Assembly: GCF_900104025.1 (NCBI RefSeq)
Contig: NZ_FNIQ01000009.1
Span: 62,001-126,000, forward strand
Length of the DNA stretch: 64,000 nucleotides
Direction of reading: 5' to 3'
Origin: Geodermatophilus sp. DSM 45219
Lineage (GTDB): Bacteria > Actinomycetota > Actinomycetes > Mycobacteriales > Geodermatophilaceae
A model generated the notes under the pieces. That model did no database searches. It had not been told where the DNA came from and worked only from the letters and a program-made list of their open reading frames with translations. Position 1 is the first letter of the stretch. Each line of letters starts with the position of its first letter. The position numbers and the translations under genes are program-made. Below, piece by piece: positions 25,444 through 34,456 of this stretch.

Positions 25444-26253
25444 TCACCTCCGGCGGGCCTGCACCGCCAGCGCCACCAGCACCGGGACGGCCAGCAGCAC
25501 CCCCCACGCCGCCGATCCGGGCAGCCCCAGCCAGCCGGCGTGCGCCAGCGCACCGCCGAGGGTCATCCACGCCAGCACCAGCAGCGGTGCGCCGTCGCCG
25601 GTGCGCGGCGGCTCCACGGCGGTGCGCTCGACCAGCACGTCGAGGAGGGTCATGAGGACGAGCCCGGCCAGCAGCCAGCCGGCCAGGTTGGTCAGCGGGA
25701 CCGTGTCGATGCCCGGCAGCGACGGTTGCGGGTGCGCCCAGGTCCAGTAGCCGGCCTGCACCAGCTGCGGGTCCAGCACCACGTCCCAGGCGGCGAACAC
25801 CGCGGCCGCCACGGCCACCCGGGCGACCCGCTGCCGGCCGGGCCGCACCCCGCCGGTGAGCCGGCGGGCCAGCAGCCAGCTCGGCCAGGCCATCATCAGC
25901 CAGGCCAGCGGCACCAGGAACGGGACGCCGAGCAGCGTGGGGCCGAGGTCGTCGCTGTAGGTGTACTCGCCGTAGGGGAAGCCGGTGGCCAGGCCGACCG
26001 ACTCGAACACCACCGCGGTCGCCGCGGTGACCAGCAGGACACCGGCGCCGGTGCGCGCGCCCCGGCTCACGGCCGCGTGCGCCACCGACACCGTCGAGCC
26101 GAGCAGCACGATCGTCCAGCTGATGACGTCGCGGACGGCGGCGCCGTCCTCGGTCAGCGGGTAGGCGATCGCGGTGAGCACCAGCAGCACCGCGGGTACC
26201 CAGGGGAGCGCGGCCGGCCGGCTGTCCGCACGGACCGCGACGGGTCCGCTCAC
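25444..26253 (-). CDS. cruF: Carotenoid hydratase, CruF-like
   Basis: 269-residue integral membrane protein of the CruF/DUF422 family, which adds water to the psi end of acyclic or monocyclic carotenoids. About seven hydrophobic segments are visible. Conserved features include VFESVGLATGFPYGEYTYSD and WDVVLDPQLVQAGYWTW, both with charged residues inside membrane segments, as in the family. GTG at 26253 overlaps the desaturase stop by four bases. With the genes on either side it would yield hydroxylated and glycosylated carotenoids (inference). Confidence 0.85.
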   Translation of the reverse strand: MSGPVAVRADSRPAALPWVPAVLLVLTAIAYPLTEDGAAVRDVISWTIVLLGSTVSVAHAAVSRGARTGAGVLLVTAATAVVFESVGLATGFPYGEYTYSDDLGPTLLGVPFLVPLAWLMMAWPSWLLARRLTGGVRPGRQRVARVAVAAAVFAAWDVVLDPQLVQAGYWTWAHPQPSLPGIDTVPLTNLAGWLLAGLVLMTLLDVLVERTAVEPPRTGDGAPLLVLAWMTLGGALAHAGWLGLPGSAAWGVLLAVPVLVALAVQARRR

Positions 26254-27887
26254 CGGCGCACCCGGGCCAGCCCCCGCACGAGCGCCTCGCGGACGCGCGC
26301 GGTGACGCCGCGGTCGGCGAGGACGGTGCGGGCCGCCGTCCGCCCGGAGTTGCCCGAGACCCCGCCGCCGGGGTGGGTGGACGCACCGGCCAGGTAGAGG
26401 CCGGCCAGGCCGGGCACCCGGTAGCCCGACAGCGCCGGCGTCGGCCGGAAGCCGAACATGCTGGCCAGCCCCATCTCCACGTGCATGACGTTGCCACGCA
26501 GCAGCGACAGTTCCCGTTCGAGCAGCAGCGGGGTCTGCACGTACGTCCGCCGCACCGAGGCGGAGAAGCCGGGCGCGAAGCGGTCGACCGCGGCGATCAG
26601 CCGGTCGGCCTCGGCCTGCGCGAGGGCGTCCCAGTCGGCGCCGTCGGCGAGCGCGTAGGGGTACCACTGGCCCCACACGGTGACCACGTGCCGGCCGGGC
26701 GGGGCGAGGGTGTCGTCGGTGGCGGAGAAGCACATCGCCAGCGGCACCGGCTCGCGGGGCAGCCGGCCGGCCAGCCAGTCGCCGTGGGCGGCGGCCAGCT
26801 GCGCGCGGTCGGTGCACAGCAGCTGCAGCCCGCCCAGCGCGGCCGCGGGGTCGGCCCCCGGGTAGGACGGCGGGGCGTCGGTCAGCGCCCGGACGACCAG
26901 GCCGAAGCCGTTGCCCACCGGCGGGGCGGCGTCGGCCAGCGCCGGCGGGGCGTGCTCCCCGGCCAGGTCGCGGGTGGCCAGCACGTGGCACGCGGCGACC
27001 ACGACCGGGGCCGAGACCCGCCGTCCCGACTCGGTCTGCACGCCGGTCACCCGGCCGTCCTCGGCCAGCAGCCGCGCGGCGCCGTCCCCCAGGGTGACGT
27101 GCCCGCCGTCGGCCTCCAGCCGGGCGCGCAACGCCTGGGTGAGCCCGCCCGAGCCGCCCACCGGGTGGCCGGGCGGGACGTCGTGCAGCAGCGTCGCCCA
27201 GGCGACCATCGCCGCGGTGCCGGGCTCGGACATCGGGGGGCCGGACTGCGCGCCGAACCAGGCCAGCGCGGCCTTGAGCCGCTCGCTGGTGAACCAGCGG
27301 TCCAGCAGCGCGTCGCCGGAGCCCAGGAAGTCGACGGCGATGTCGCCGCCGGGGGTCCGCGGCCGGCCCTCGGCCGGTGCGCCGATCGGCCAGAAGGAGC
27401 GGGCCAGCCCGCCCACCGTCGGCCGCCGCGCGAACGAGCCGACGACGGCGCGGCTGCGCGGGGCCCACACCGCCACGAACTCGCGGTAGGCGGCGGCGTC
27501 CTGCTCGCCGCAGGCGGCGGCGATCGAGGCGCAGGTGGCGTCCAGGTCGACGGAGAAGACCAGCGGCCGGCCGTCGGGCCCCGGGTCGCCGGGGGAGGGC
27601 GCCGGCGCGAAGCCCCACGGGTCGCAGTCGACGTAGCGCAGGCCGTGGGCGGCGAGGTCCAGCTCCTCGACGATGCCGCTCTGCCGGACGATGACGTGCG
27701 CGCTCGAGCCCCGGTCGACCCGCACGCCGGGCCAGCGCTCGACGGTGGAGACCGCGCCGCCGAGCACCTCGTCGCGCTCGACGACCTCCACCCGCAGCCC
27801 CGCGCGGGCCAGGTAGCAGGCGGCGACCAGCCCGTTGTGCCCGGCGCCGACGACGATCGCGTCGACCGAGGTGTGCCCCGCCGTCAC
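26250..27887 (-). CDS. CrtI/CrtD-like FAD-dependent carotenoid desaturase
   Basis: 545-residue oxidoreductase of the phytoene desaturase superfamily (COG1233). The FAD-binding N terminus is AIVVGAGHNGLVAACYLARAG with VVERDEVLGGAVST; the C-terminal signature is LYLAGASTHPGGGVSGNSGR. It differs clearly from the CrtI at 9578 and is about 50 residues longer. Its operon partners suggest a late step such as 3,4-desaturation (CrtD-like), but a ketolase or isomerase cannot be ruled out. GTG at 27887 overlaps the GNAT stop by four bases. Confidence 0.85.
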   Translation of the reverse strand: MTAGHTSVDAIVVGAGHNGLVAACYLARAGLRVEVVERDEVLGGAVSTVERWPGVRVDRGSSAHVIVRQSGIVEELDLAAHGLRYVDCDPWGFAPAPSPGDPGPDGRPLVFSVDLDATCASIAAACGEQDAAAYREFVAVWAPRSRAVVGSFARRPTVGGLARSFWPIGAPAEGRPRTPGGDIAVDFLGSGDALLDRWFTSERLKAALAWFGAQSGPPMSEPGTAAMVAWATLLHDVPPGHPVGGSGGLTQALRARLEADGGHVTLGDGAARLLAEDGRVTGVQTESGRRVSAPVVVAACHVLATRDLAGEHAPPALADAAPPVGNGFGLVVRALTDAPPSYPGADPAAALGGLQLLCTDRAQLAAAHGDWLAGRLPREPVPLAMCFSATDDTLAPPGRHVVTVWGQWYPYALADGADWDALAQAEADRLIAAVDRFAPGFSASVRRTYVQTPLLLERELSLLRGNVMHVEMGLASMFGFRPTPALSGYRVPGLAGLYLAGASTHPGGGVSGNSGRTAARTVLADRGVTARVREALVRGLARVRR

Positions 27888-28471
27888 GCGCGGTCGGACC
27901 GGGGCGCGGGGGAGGGCAGCGGCAGGCGGGCGCCGAGGATGGCGAACGGGCGGGAGTCGCCGGGGAAGCGGTGGTTGCGGGCCAGGTCGACGAAGCCGTC
28001 GGCGTGGTACAGCCGGAATGCCTTGGTGTCGTTGTCCGGGGTCGACAGCAGCGCCGCCGGGTAGGGCAGGCCGGCCACCAGGGCGTGCAGCAGCTGGCGG
28101 CCCAGCCCGCGGCTCTGGTGGTCGGGGTGCACGTGCAGCTCGCAGACCTCGAAGGCGTCGGGCAGCCAGCGCTTCGCCGTCCGCCGGTCGAGGGCGGCCC
28201 GCACCTGGTCGTGCCACCACTGGCCGGGAGCGATCAGGTAGCCGTAGCCGAACCCGACGAGCACCTCGCCGTCCCGGGTCTGCACGAAGGCGCCGACCGC
28301 CCGGAAGCCGGGGCGCTCGGTGTGCTGGACGGCGTAGCCGTACCGGCCGGCGACCACCGAGGGGCTGTAGCCCATCGCCTCGCCGTAGATGGCCAGGGCC
28401 TCGTGCATGTGGTCGCGCAGCCACCCGGTCGGCAGCTCGGCGATCCGCGCGGCGGGCGTCGTCCCGGTCAC
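27884..28471 (-). CDS. GNAT-family N-acetyltransferase
   Basis: 195-residue acetyl-CoA-dependent acetyltransferase. The acetyl-CoA-binding motif A is CELHVHPDHQSRGLGRQLLHALV, with the R/Q-x-x-G-x-G/A core QSRGLG. The substrate is unknown. GTG at 28471 overlaps the YbaK-like stop by four bases and its own stop overlaps the desaturase start, so it is embedded in the carotenoid operon. No link to carotenoid chemistry is known for the family, so the placement may be simple co-transcription. Confidence 0.85.
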   Translation of the reverse strand: MTGTTPAARIAELPTGWLRDHMHEALAIYGEAMGYSPSVVAGRYGYAVQHTERPGFRAVGAFVQTRDGEVLVGFGYGYLIAPGQWWHDQVRAALDRRTAKRWLPDAFEVCELHVHPDHQSRGLGRQLLHALVAGLPYPAALLSTPDNDTKAFRLYHADGFVDLARNHRFPGDSRPFAILGARLPLPSPAPRSDRA

Positions 28472-28980
28472 GGCCGGGCCGCCTCGGTCAGTGCCACGGG
28501 GCCGGCGCCGACCTCGGCCGGGGTCCCGCCGGTCAGCCGGAGCAGCTCCTCGTAGCTGGTGGGGAAGACCGCGTGCGGGTGCCCGGCGGCGGCCCACACC
28601 CGGTCGTGGCGGGCCAGCTCGACGTCGACGAGCGTGCCGATCGGCTCCGGGTGCCCGATCGGCGAGACGCCGCCGATCGGCTGGCCGGTGTGCCGCCGCA
28701 CGAAGTCGGCGGACGCCGGCCGGACCTCCCGGACGCCGAGCAGCGCGGCCACCCGGTGGACGTCGACCCGGTGGGCGCCGCTGGTGAGGACCAGCAGCGG
28801 CGCGTCCTCGACGTCGAACACCAGGCTGTTGGCGATGGCCCCGACCGGGACGCCGAGCTCCGTCGCGGCCTCGGCGGCGGTGCGGGCGCTGCCGGTGAGC
28901 TCGAGCACCTGCCCGCTGGCGCCGGCGTCGGTCAGGAGGTGGGAGACGGCGGCCACCCGGGGGTGCTCGGGTCGGCTCAT
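28468..28980 (-). CDS. YbaK/EbsC-family aminoacyl-tRNA deacylase-like protein
   Basis: 170-residue single-domain protein of the YbaK/ProX editing family, which hydrolyses mischarged tRNAs in trans. Family marks are ANSLVFDV, LTSGAHRVDVHRVAALLG and IGGVSPIGHPEPIGTLVD; the invariant Lys of YbaK is replaced by His-Arg here, so the substrate may differ. ATG at 28980 is the first gene of a six-gene coupled operon that continues into the carotenoid genes. Confidence 0.82.
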   Translation of the reverse strand: MSRPEHPRVAAVSHLLTDAGASGQVLELTGSARTAAEAATELGVPVGAIANSLVFDVEDAPLLVLTSGAHRVDVHRVAALLGVREVRPASADFVRRHTGQPIGGVSPIGHPEPIGTLVDVELARHDRVWAAAGHPHAVFPTSYEELLRLTGGTPAEVGAGPVALTEAARP

Positions 28981-29213
28981 GGCCCGATCCTGCCATCGGG
29001 CTGGGCGGTCCGCTGCCGGCCCGGGCGTGAGGCAGCCGCCCCGCCCCGACACCGGTCCGGTCCCCGTCGTTGCTGGCTCTCCACCGACCGTGACGGACCA
29101 GATGCCTGTCGTCATGGGCGCAGATCACCGGGTTCTGCGACTGGCCGGTGCCGCAACGCCGTTCACACGATGCTGCCGTGACACTGGGTGGCCGGACGGG
29201 GACCGATCACCAC

Positions 29214-32045
29214 ATGGCCCGGGCCGGTGGTGACGACGTACGCCAGGGTCTCGTGGGGCGCGACGCCGAGCTGGGCGTCCTCGAGGGCGCTCTGACGGAC
29301 GGCGCCGCCTCGGCAGGCCGGCTCGTCGTCCTCGAAGGCGAGGCGGGGGCGGGCAAGAGCCGATTGGTGGAAGCGGCTGCCGCTCGGGCGCGCGAGCTCG
29401 GGTTCCAGGTGTTCCGCGCCCGCGGCGCGATACTCGAGGAAGACCTGTCCTTCGGCATCGTGCGGCAGTTGTTCGAACGGCCTCTGGCAGAGCTCCCACC
29501 CGCCGCGCGCGAGGACCTCCTGGCCGGGGCGGCCCAGCTGGCCGGGCCACTCGTGGACGTCAGCCGGACGCCGGAAGTGCCCGGCCCGGACACGCATGGG
29601 CTCTTGCACGGGCTGTACTGGCTGACGGCCGGTCTCTGCCGAGCGGGCCCGCTGCTCCTCACGGTCGACGACGTGCAGTGGGCGGACGCCTCGTCGGGCC
29701 GGTGGTTGGACCACCTCACGCGACGGCTCGACGGGTTGCCCCTGGTCGTCGTCCTGGCGCGGCGTCCGGCGCGTACCCCTGCTCGCTGGCCGGGCGCCGC
29801 CGCGGAGGACCCCGGAGGCACCTGCCGCCTCGTCCTGGGCGGACTCGACGCGGCCTCTGTCGGGGTGCTGGTGCGCGCCGCGCTGGAGGACCGGGCGACG
29901 CCGTCGGTGGTCGCCGCGTGCGCCACGCAGACGGGGGGGAATCCGTTCCTGCTGCGCGAGTTGCTGGCCGCGCTGCCGTCGGGCGCGCTGGACGTCCCCA
30001 TCGTCCGCGCCTGCGGTCCCGAGCGGCTCGCGCAGGCGGTCTCGGCGCGCATGGCAGCGGCGGGACCGGGCGCGTCCGCCCTGGCCGACGCGGTCGCCGT
30101 CCTCGGCGATGGCGTGGAACTGCGGCTGGCCGCCAGGCTGGCCGGCATCGGGGTGCGGCAGGGGGAGCTCGCGGCCGACACGCTGGCGGATGTCGGCGTC
30201 CTCGCTCCCGGCCGGCCACTCGCCTACGTGCACGCGATCGTCCGTCAGGCCCTCCACGGGCGCCGTCCGGCGGGTGAGCGCGCGCTGGCCCACGCAGCCG
30301 CGGCGCGGCTCCTGGCTCGAGAGGACGCGCCGGTCGAGCAGGTCGCAGCGCACCTGGTGCGGACCGACCCGGCGGGGAGCAGGTGGGCGGTCGACCAGCT
30401 GCGGGCGGCGGCTCGTCGTGCGCTCGACCAGGGCGCCCCGGACAGCGCCGTCAGCTACCTGCGCCGGGCCCTCAGGGAACCCCCGCACCAGCGTTACGAC
30501 GTGCTCCTCGAGTTGGGACGGGCGGAGGCGCGGGTGCACCATCCCGACGCCGAGGACCACCTGGAGGCCGTCTTCGCCAGGGCACGGGCCCCGGAGCGCC
30601 GTGCGACCGCCGCCCTCGAGCTCGCCCGGCTGCTGCTGGCCGCCGGTCGGCCCGGCCGGGCGACCGACGTGCTCGACTGCGCAGTCATCGGTCTCGAGGG
30701 GGCTCGCCCCGAGTTCGCCTTGGTGTTGGAGTGCGAGCGGATGGCCGCGGCGATGGGCTCACTGTGCCGGGCCACGGGTTCCGTGGAGCGGTTCGAGGCC
30801 GTGGTCGCCAGGGCTGCGCCGGTCGACCCGTCCCAGGGCCGCCTGCTGATGGCCCTGCGCGCGGTGGGCTGGCTCGCCATGGGGGACGACCGAGCCGGGA
30901 GCCTGGCGTTGGCCCGCAGCGCCCTCGCCGGTGGGCGGCTGCTCGCGGAGCAGGGGTGCGAGTCGATGGCCTACTACTTCGCCTGCAACGCCGTGGCGGG
31001 GTGCGACGAGCTGGCCGAGGGCTGTGCTGCTCTGAGCGCCGCTGTGGAGGAGGCCCAGCAACGCGGGTCGCAGCACGGGTACGGGTTCGCCTCGGCTTGG
31101 CGGTCGTGGGCGCTGCTGCGTAGCGGCGACATCGGTGGTGCGGAGCTGGACGCCTCGGTGGTCGACCAGTGGGAGGGCGAGACCGGGCACGGGTTCAACC
31201 AGGCCGTGGCCGCCAGCGTCCTCGCCGAGGTCCAACTCGAGCGTGACGACGTCTCGGGTGCGCGGGCCACTGTGACCCGTGCATGGGCGCAGTGCCAGGA
31301 CGACCAGGTCACCAACGTGTACCTGCGCTTCGTGGACGCGCGGCTGCAGCTCCTCAGTGGTGACCCGCGGAGCGCACTGGAACAGGCGTGGGCCGCCGGC
31401 CAGCAGGCCAGGACGACCGGCTATCCCTTCCCGAGTCTGCTGCCGTGGCGCAGTACCGCCGCCCTCGCCCACTGGGCGCTGGGCCACGAGGACGTGGCCT
31501 GGGACCTCGTCACGGAGGAGGTCGAACTGACGCGACGTTTCAGAGCCCCTCGGGCTCTCGGGATGGCTCTCCGTGCCCAGGCCCTGACCGGACCCCTGGC
31601 CGACCGCGTCGACGTGCTGTGGGAAGCGGTGGCGGTCCTGGAGGCGAGTCAGGCGCGCCTGGAGCACGCCCGGACGCTGCTGGAGCTCGGGGCGGCTCTG
31701 CGCCGCGCGGGGCATCGGGAGGACGCTCGCCGTCCGCTCCGGGAGGCGCTCGACCTGGCCAACCGCTGCGGGGCCGTCCGCGAGGCGCGGCGCGCGTCGG
31801 AGGAACTCGTGGTCACCGGCGCCCGACCTCGCCGTCCAGCGCTGTCCGGCCTGGACGCGCTGACCCCGGCCGAGATGCGTGTCGCCCGGTGTGCCGCCCA
31901 GGACCTGACGACACGGGAGATCGCACAGCGACTGTTCGTGACGATCAAGACGGTGGAGACCCACCTCACCCGCACCTACCGGAAGTTGGGCATCACCTCG
32001 CGACCCGAGCTCAAGGACGTCTTCGCTCGCTGTGCGGTCGCCTGA
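29214..32045 (+). CDS. LuxR-family transcriptional regulator with AAA ATPase (LAL type)
   Basis: 943-residue cytosolic regulator. After a short lead, an ATPase domain begins with LVGRDAELGVLEGAL and Walker A EGEAGAGKSRLV; Walker B is LLLTVDDVQWAD. The middle (about 400-860) is TPR-like helical repeats. The last 65 residues are a LuxR helix-turn-helix: LTPAEMRVARCAAQDLTTREIAQRLFV followed by IKTVETHLTRTYRKLGI. ATG at 29214 is preferred; earlier in-frame starts add only a short unconserved tail. LAL regulators commonly control a neighbouring gene; the unknown membrane-type protein at 32201 is 155 bp downstream, in the same direction. Confidence 0.92.
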   Translation: MARAGGDDVRQGLVGRDAELGVLEGALTDGAASAGRLVVLEGEAGAGKSRLVEAAAARARELGFQVFRARGAILEEDLSFGIVRQLFERPLAELPPAAREDLLAGAAQLAGPLVDVSRTPEVPGPDTHGLLHGLYWLTAGLCRAGPLLLTVDDVQWADASSGRWLDHLTRRLDGLPLVVVLARRPARTPARWPGAAAEDPGGTCRLVLGGLDAASVGVLVRAALEDRATPSVVAACATQTGGNPFLLRELLAALPSGALDVPIVRACGPERLAQAVSARMAAAGPGASALADAVAVLGDGVELRLAARLAGIGVRQGELAADTLADVGVLAPGRPLAYVHAIVRQALHGRRPAGERALAHAAAARLLAREDAPVEQVAAHLVRTDPAGSRWAVDQLRAAARRALDQGAPDSAVSYLRRALREPPHQRYDVLLELGRAEARVHHPDAEDHLEAVFARARAPERRATAALELARLLLAAGRPGRATDVLDCAVIGLEGARPEFALVLECERMAAAMGSLCRATGSVERFEAVVARAAPVDPSQGRLLMALRAVGWLAMGDDRAGSLALARSALAGGRLLAEQGCESMAYYFACNAVAGCDELAEGCAALSAAVEEAQQRGSQHGYGFASAWRSWALLRSGDIGGAELDASVVDQWEGETGHGFNQAVAASVLAEVQLERDDVSGARATVTRAWAQCQDDQVTNVYLRFVDARLQLLSGDPRSALEQAWAAGQQARTTGYPFPSLLPWRSTAALAHWALGHEDVAWDLVTEEVELTRRFRAPRALGMALRAQALTGPLADRVDVLWEAVAVLEASQARLEHARTLLELGAALRRAGHREDARRPLREALDLANRCGAVREARRASEELVVTGARPRRPALSGLDALTPAEMRVARCAAQDLTTREIAQRLFVTIKTVETHLTRTYRKLGITSRPELKDVFARCAVA

Positions 32046-32200
32046 GGAGCGCGGCCCCTCGACGTCCGATGGCCACTGACGGACCAGGACGTTTCGTCGG
32101 GGTCGGGAAGCCCGAACGTCAGGGTCTCCGCCCTGACGACGGCCGCTGGTCTCGATGTGACGGTCGTGCTCCGACCCACCCAGGAGGAGGAGCTCAGCTC

Positions 32201-33367
32201 ATGCCCGCCATCGCAGTAGCCGGTCGCCCCCGGGATCCCGACTTCGCCAACGTGACGCAGGCCGTGGTGCACGCGGTCCTTGCTTCGGCCACGCGTGCCA
32301 GCGTTGCCGGACGCGGCGTTCCCAACGTGCAGATGCCTCAGGATCCCCAGTCGCTGGAGCACACCTTCATGGCGATGTTCTCGGACTCGAACACCAGAGC
32401 CCGCCAATTGCGTCGGGCCTTCGCACGTCAGAGCGGGAGGTTGTCGGGGAGCCTGACCGGCGTGGACTTCCGGGACAGCCGGCCGGTGATCGAACAGGTG
32501 CTGGGCAAGCGGGCGGCGAACTCGCCCATCATGAGCCGGAGCGCCCTCGAGGTCTTCAGGCGCAGCCCGAGGACGCAGTGGTCGGACCTGGTCCTCAAGA
32601 ACATGGGTTTCCCACGCTTGGCGGCCGTACCGGATGACGAGCCGGAGCCGCAGTCACCGCCCCGCGAGGCCAAGCAGCTCGTCCTCCGGGTGAAGCGAGT
32701 GCACTGCGTACAGCGCGTCGGATGGGAGGCCACTGACTGGGACGGGAAGGACGTGATCCTGTGCGGCGGTCTGGGTTTCGACTCGACGCTGCAGTCCCCG
32801 CCGCCGGCCGGGAGCCCGAGCAGTGCTCACTACAGGAAGGTTCCCCAGTTCACGGTCGGGACGTTCCCCGTCGACGGCGGGAAGAAGGAGTACGACCCGG
32901 ACAAGACCTTCTGCACGTGGGACCTCACCGCCTCCGGTGACTGGCCCCGGGCCTTCTTCGCGGTGATCGCCGTGGCCGAGCAGGACAGTGGTGAGGAGTT
33001 CGCACAATTGATGGAGGAGATCTGGCAAATCCTCTCCCCGGTGGTGCTTCAGGCAGTTTCGATCGCAGCGGTGGCTCTGACGGGCTTCGCGATCGGGTCC
33101 CTGGTCGGCACGGAGATCGCCCCGCTGATCGGGACGGCAGTTGGCGGCGCTGTCGGCGCCGCCATCGGTGCCGTGGTGGGAGTGGTGATCGACTCCCTCC
33201 GCGATGATGTCCTGGAGACGGCGGACACGCCGGTCTCGCTCTTGCTGCCGAGTCGCTCCCAAACCTTCCCTGGGGGGAGCGCGAGCGACGTCTACACCTC
33301 GGAGTACGTGCGCCCACGCGCATCGGGGAACTACAACCTCAGCTATCAGTGGAAGTTGACCTACTGA
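32201..33367 (+). CDS. Unknown protein with beta domain and glycine-zipper hydrophobic region
   Basis: 388-residue protein I cannot assign. The first 145 residues are polar and helical. A linker (145-158) leads to a beta-rich domain (about 158-262) with short strands LVLRVKRVHCV, DVILCGGLGFD and FFAVIAVAEQDSGEEF. Then comes a hydrophobic hairpin (about 282-331) packed with G-x-x-x-G spacing, as in pore-forming or membrane-inserting peptides, then DSLRDDVLE and a Ser/Tyr-rich tail. There is no signal peptide. ATG at 32201 has a very strong AGGAGGAGG ribosome site. The codon use is somewhat less GC-extreme than that of its neighbours. Likely controlled by the LuxR-type regulator upstream. Confidence 0.75.
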   Translation: MPAIAVAGRPRDPDFANVTQAVVHAVLASATRASVAGRGVPNVQMPQDPQSLEHTFMAMFSDSNTRARQLRRAFARQSGRLSGSLTGVDFRDSRPVIEQVLGKRAANSPIMSRSALEVFRRSPRTQWSDLVLKNMGFPRLAAVPDDEPEPQSPPREAKQLVLRVKRVHCVQRVGWEATDWDGKDVILCGGLGFDSTLQSPPPAGSPSSAHYRKVPQFTVGTFPVDGGKKEYDPDKTFCTWDLTASGDWPRAFFAVIAVAEQDSGEEFAQLMEEIWQILSPVVLQAVSIAAVALTGFAIGSLVGTEIAPLIGTAVGGAVGAAIGAVVGVVIDSLRDDVLETADTPVSLLLPSRSQTFPGGSASDVYTSEYVRPRASGNYNLSYQWKLTY

Positions 33368-33497
33368 GTCGGCCGGGGGCGAGTTGGGTCGACAGGGGCG
33401 GTCCACCGTGAGGGGACCACTCCTGTCGGCTCCCTCCCACATGATGACGGGGCGGTGCAGGAGTCCTCGGGTCCAGACGAGGTTGGTGCGCTCTCGC

Positions 33498-33526
33498 TTG
33501 ACGTCGTCAGTGGAGTGAGGTCTACT
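33498..33526 (+). promoter_or_regulatory. Promoter of the DUF6504-HEPN-dnaE2 operon
   Basis: TTGACG (33498-33503), 17 bases, TCTACT (33521-33526). The expected transcription start falls at the left edge of the LexA box at 33536, so LexA would block initiation. Confidence 0.6.
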
Positions 33527-33535
33527 CGACGTCGT

Positions 33536-33551
33536 TCGAACACCCGTTCGA
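33536..33551. promoter_or_regulatory. LexA (SOS) box of the dnaE2 operon
   Basis: TCGAACACCCGTTCGA is a perfect match to the actinobacterial/Bacillus-type SOS box TCGAAC-N4-GTTCGA. It sits in a longer perfect inverted repeat of 15 bp per arm (33527-33541 and 33546-33560). It lies about 95 bp before the DUF6504 start. Confidence 0.9.
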
Positions 33552-33644
33552 ACGACGTCGGCCTCCCGCCGCACCCGGGTCCTTCCCCACCCGGTGCGGC
33601 GGGTCGGGGCTGGTGGGGCGGCGCAGAGCGGTGGGGAGTCTGTC

Positions 33645-33971
33645 ATGAGCCGGGTGCTGGGCGGGGTCGGCGAGCGGGTCGGCGAGGAGGTGCAGGTCGA
33701 GCGCGGGCCGCTCGGGCCGGCGCAGTTCTGGCGCGGGCAGTCCCGCTACGTCGTGGGCGAGCTGCTCGACTCGTGGGTGGAGACCGCCCCGTGGTGGCAG
33801 CGCGGTGCCGTGGGAGCCGGTGGCGCCTCCGCCGAGCTGGTTGCCACCCGCCAGGTGTGGCGGGTCGAGGCGGTCCGGGCCGGCCGGTCGCGGATGAGCT
33901 TCGCCGGCGTCTTCGACCTCAGCTGGGAGTCCGCGGACAACCGCTGGTCGCTCGTGCGGGTGCACGACTGA
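33645..33971 (+). CDS. DUF6504 family protein
   Basis: 108-residue protein of unknown function from a family found beside dnaE2 or dinB-type polymerase genes in actinobacteria. It is beta-rich: VQVERGPLGPAQFWRGQSRYVVGELLDSW, then WRVEAVRAG and FDLSWESADNRWSLVRV, with many Trp residues. ATG at 33645 is chosen as the start that follows the LexA box and keeps the conserved part. Its TGA shares a base with the ATG of the HEPN gene. The shared SOS box with dnaE2 suggests an accessory role in damage-induced synthesis. Confidence 0.8.
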   Translation: MSRVLGGVGERVGEEVQVERGPLGPAQFWRGQSRYVVGELLDSWVETAPWWQRGAVGAGGASAELVATRQVWRVEAVRAGRSRMSFAGVFDLSWESADNRWSLVRVHD

Positions 33972-34456
33972 TGGGAGCCGTCCGCGTCATGGCCGACCAG
34001 CTGCCCCTGCCCCCGGCGCTGCCGCCGGCCGCCCGCCAGCTGCTCGACCAGGCCTCCCGGGCGCTGGCCGAGGCGGCGGCGAGCACCGACGCCCGGCAGC
34101 GCTACGCCACCGCCCACCTGGGCGCGCTGCGCGCGGCCGCCGCGGTGCTGGCCGCCCGCACCCGGCCGGAGTCCGGCCGCCGCCGCCCGCGCAGCGCCTG
34201 GGTGCTCCTCGGCCAGATCTCACCCGAGCTGGGGGAGTGGGCCACCTTCTTCGCCGCCGGGGCGGCCAAGCGGGCCGCCGCCGAGGCGGGGCTGTCCCAC
34301 GCGGTCACCGACCGCGAGGCCGACGACCTGGTCCGCGACGTCCGCGCCTTCCTCGACGTCGTGGAGCACGCGCTGGGCAGCACGCCGCCGCCGGAGTCGC
34401 CCCGGCACGGGCGTCCCCGGGTGGTCGGCGGGTCCGAGCACCGGAACGGGAGGTGA
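33971..34456 (+). CDS. SAV_6107-type HEPN domain protein
   Basis: 161-residue all-helical protein of the SAV_6107 HEPN family. The conserved block is ASTDARQRYATAHLGALRAAAAVLAARTRP followed by AWVLLGQISPELGEWATFFAAGAAKRAAAEAG. HEPN proteins often bind or cut nucleic acids, but the RxxxxH nuclease motif is not evident here. ATG at 33971 overlaps the DUF6504 stop (TGATG) and its TGA overlaps the dnaE2 start (GTGA), so the three proteins are translated together from one LexA-controlled message. Confidence 0.82.
   Translation: MGAVRVMADQLPLPPALPPAARQLLDQASRALAEAAASTDARQRYATAHLGALRAAAAVLAARTRPESGRRRPRSAWVLLGQISPELGEWATFFAAGAAKRAAAEAGLSHAVTDREADDLVRDVRAFLDVVEHALGSTPPPESPRHGRPRVVGGSEHRNGR

Noticed and set aside
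24248-26497. Glycosyltransferase frame extended upstream to 26497
   Set aside because: The extension lies over the CruF-like gene in another frame and has shadow composition; GTG 25387 gives the family N terminus.
29148-29213. Earlier start for the LuxR-type regulator
   Set aside because: The extra 22 residues show no conservation pattern and no better ribosome site than ATG 29214.
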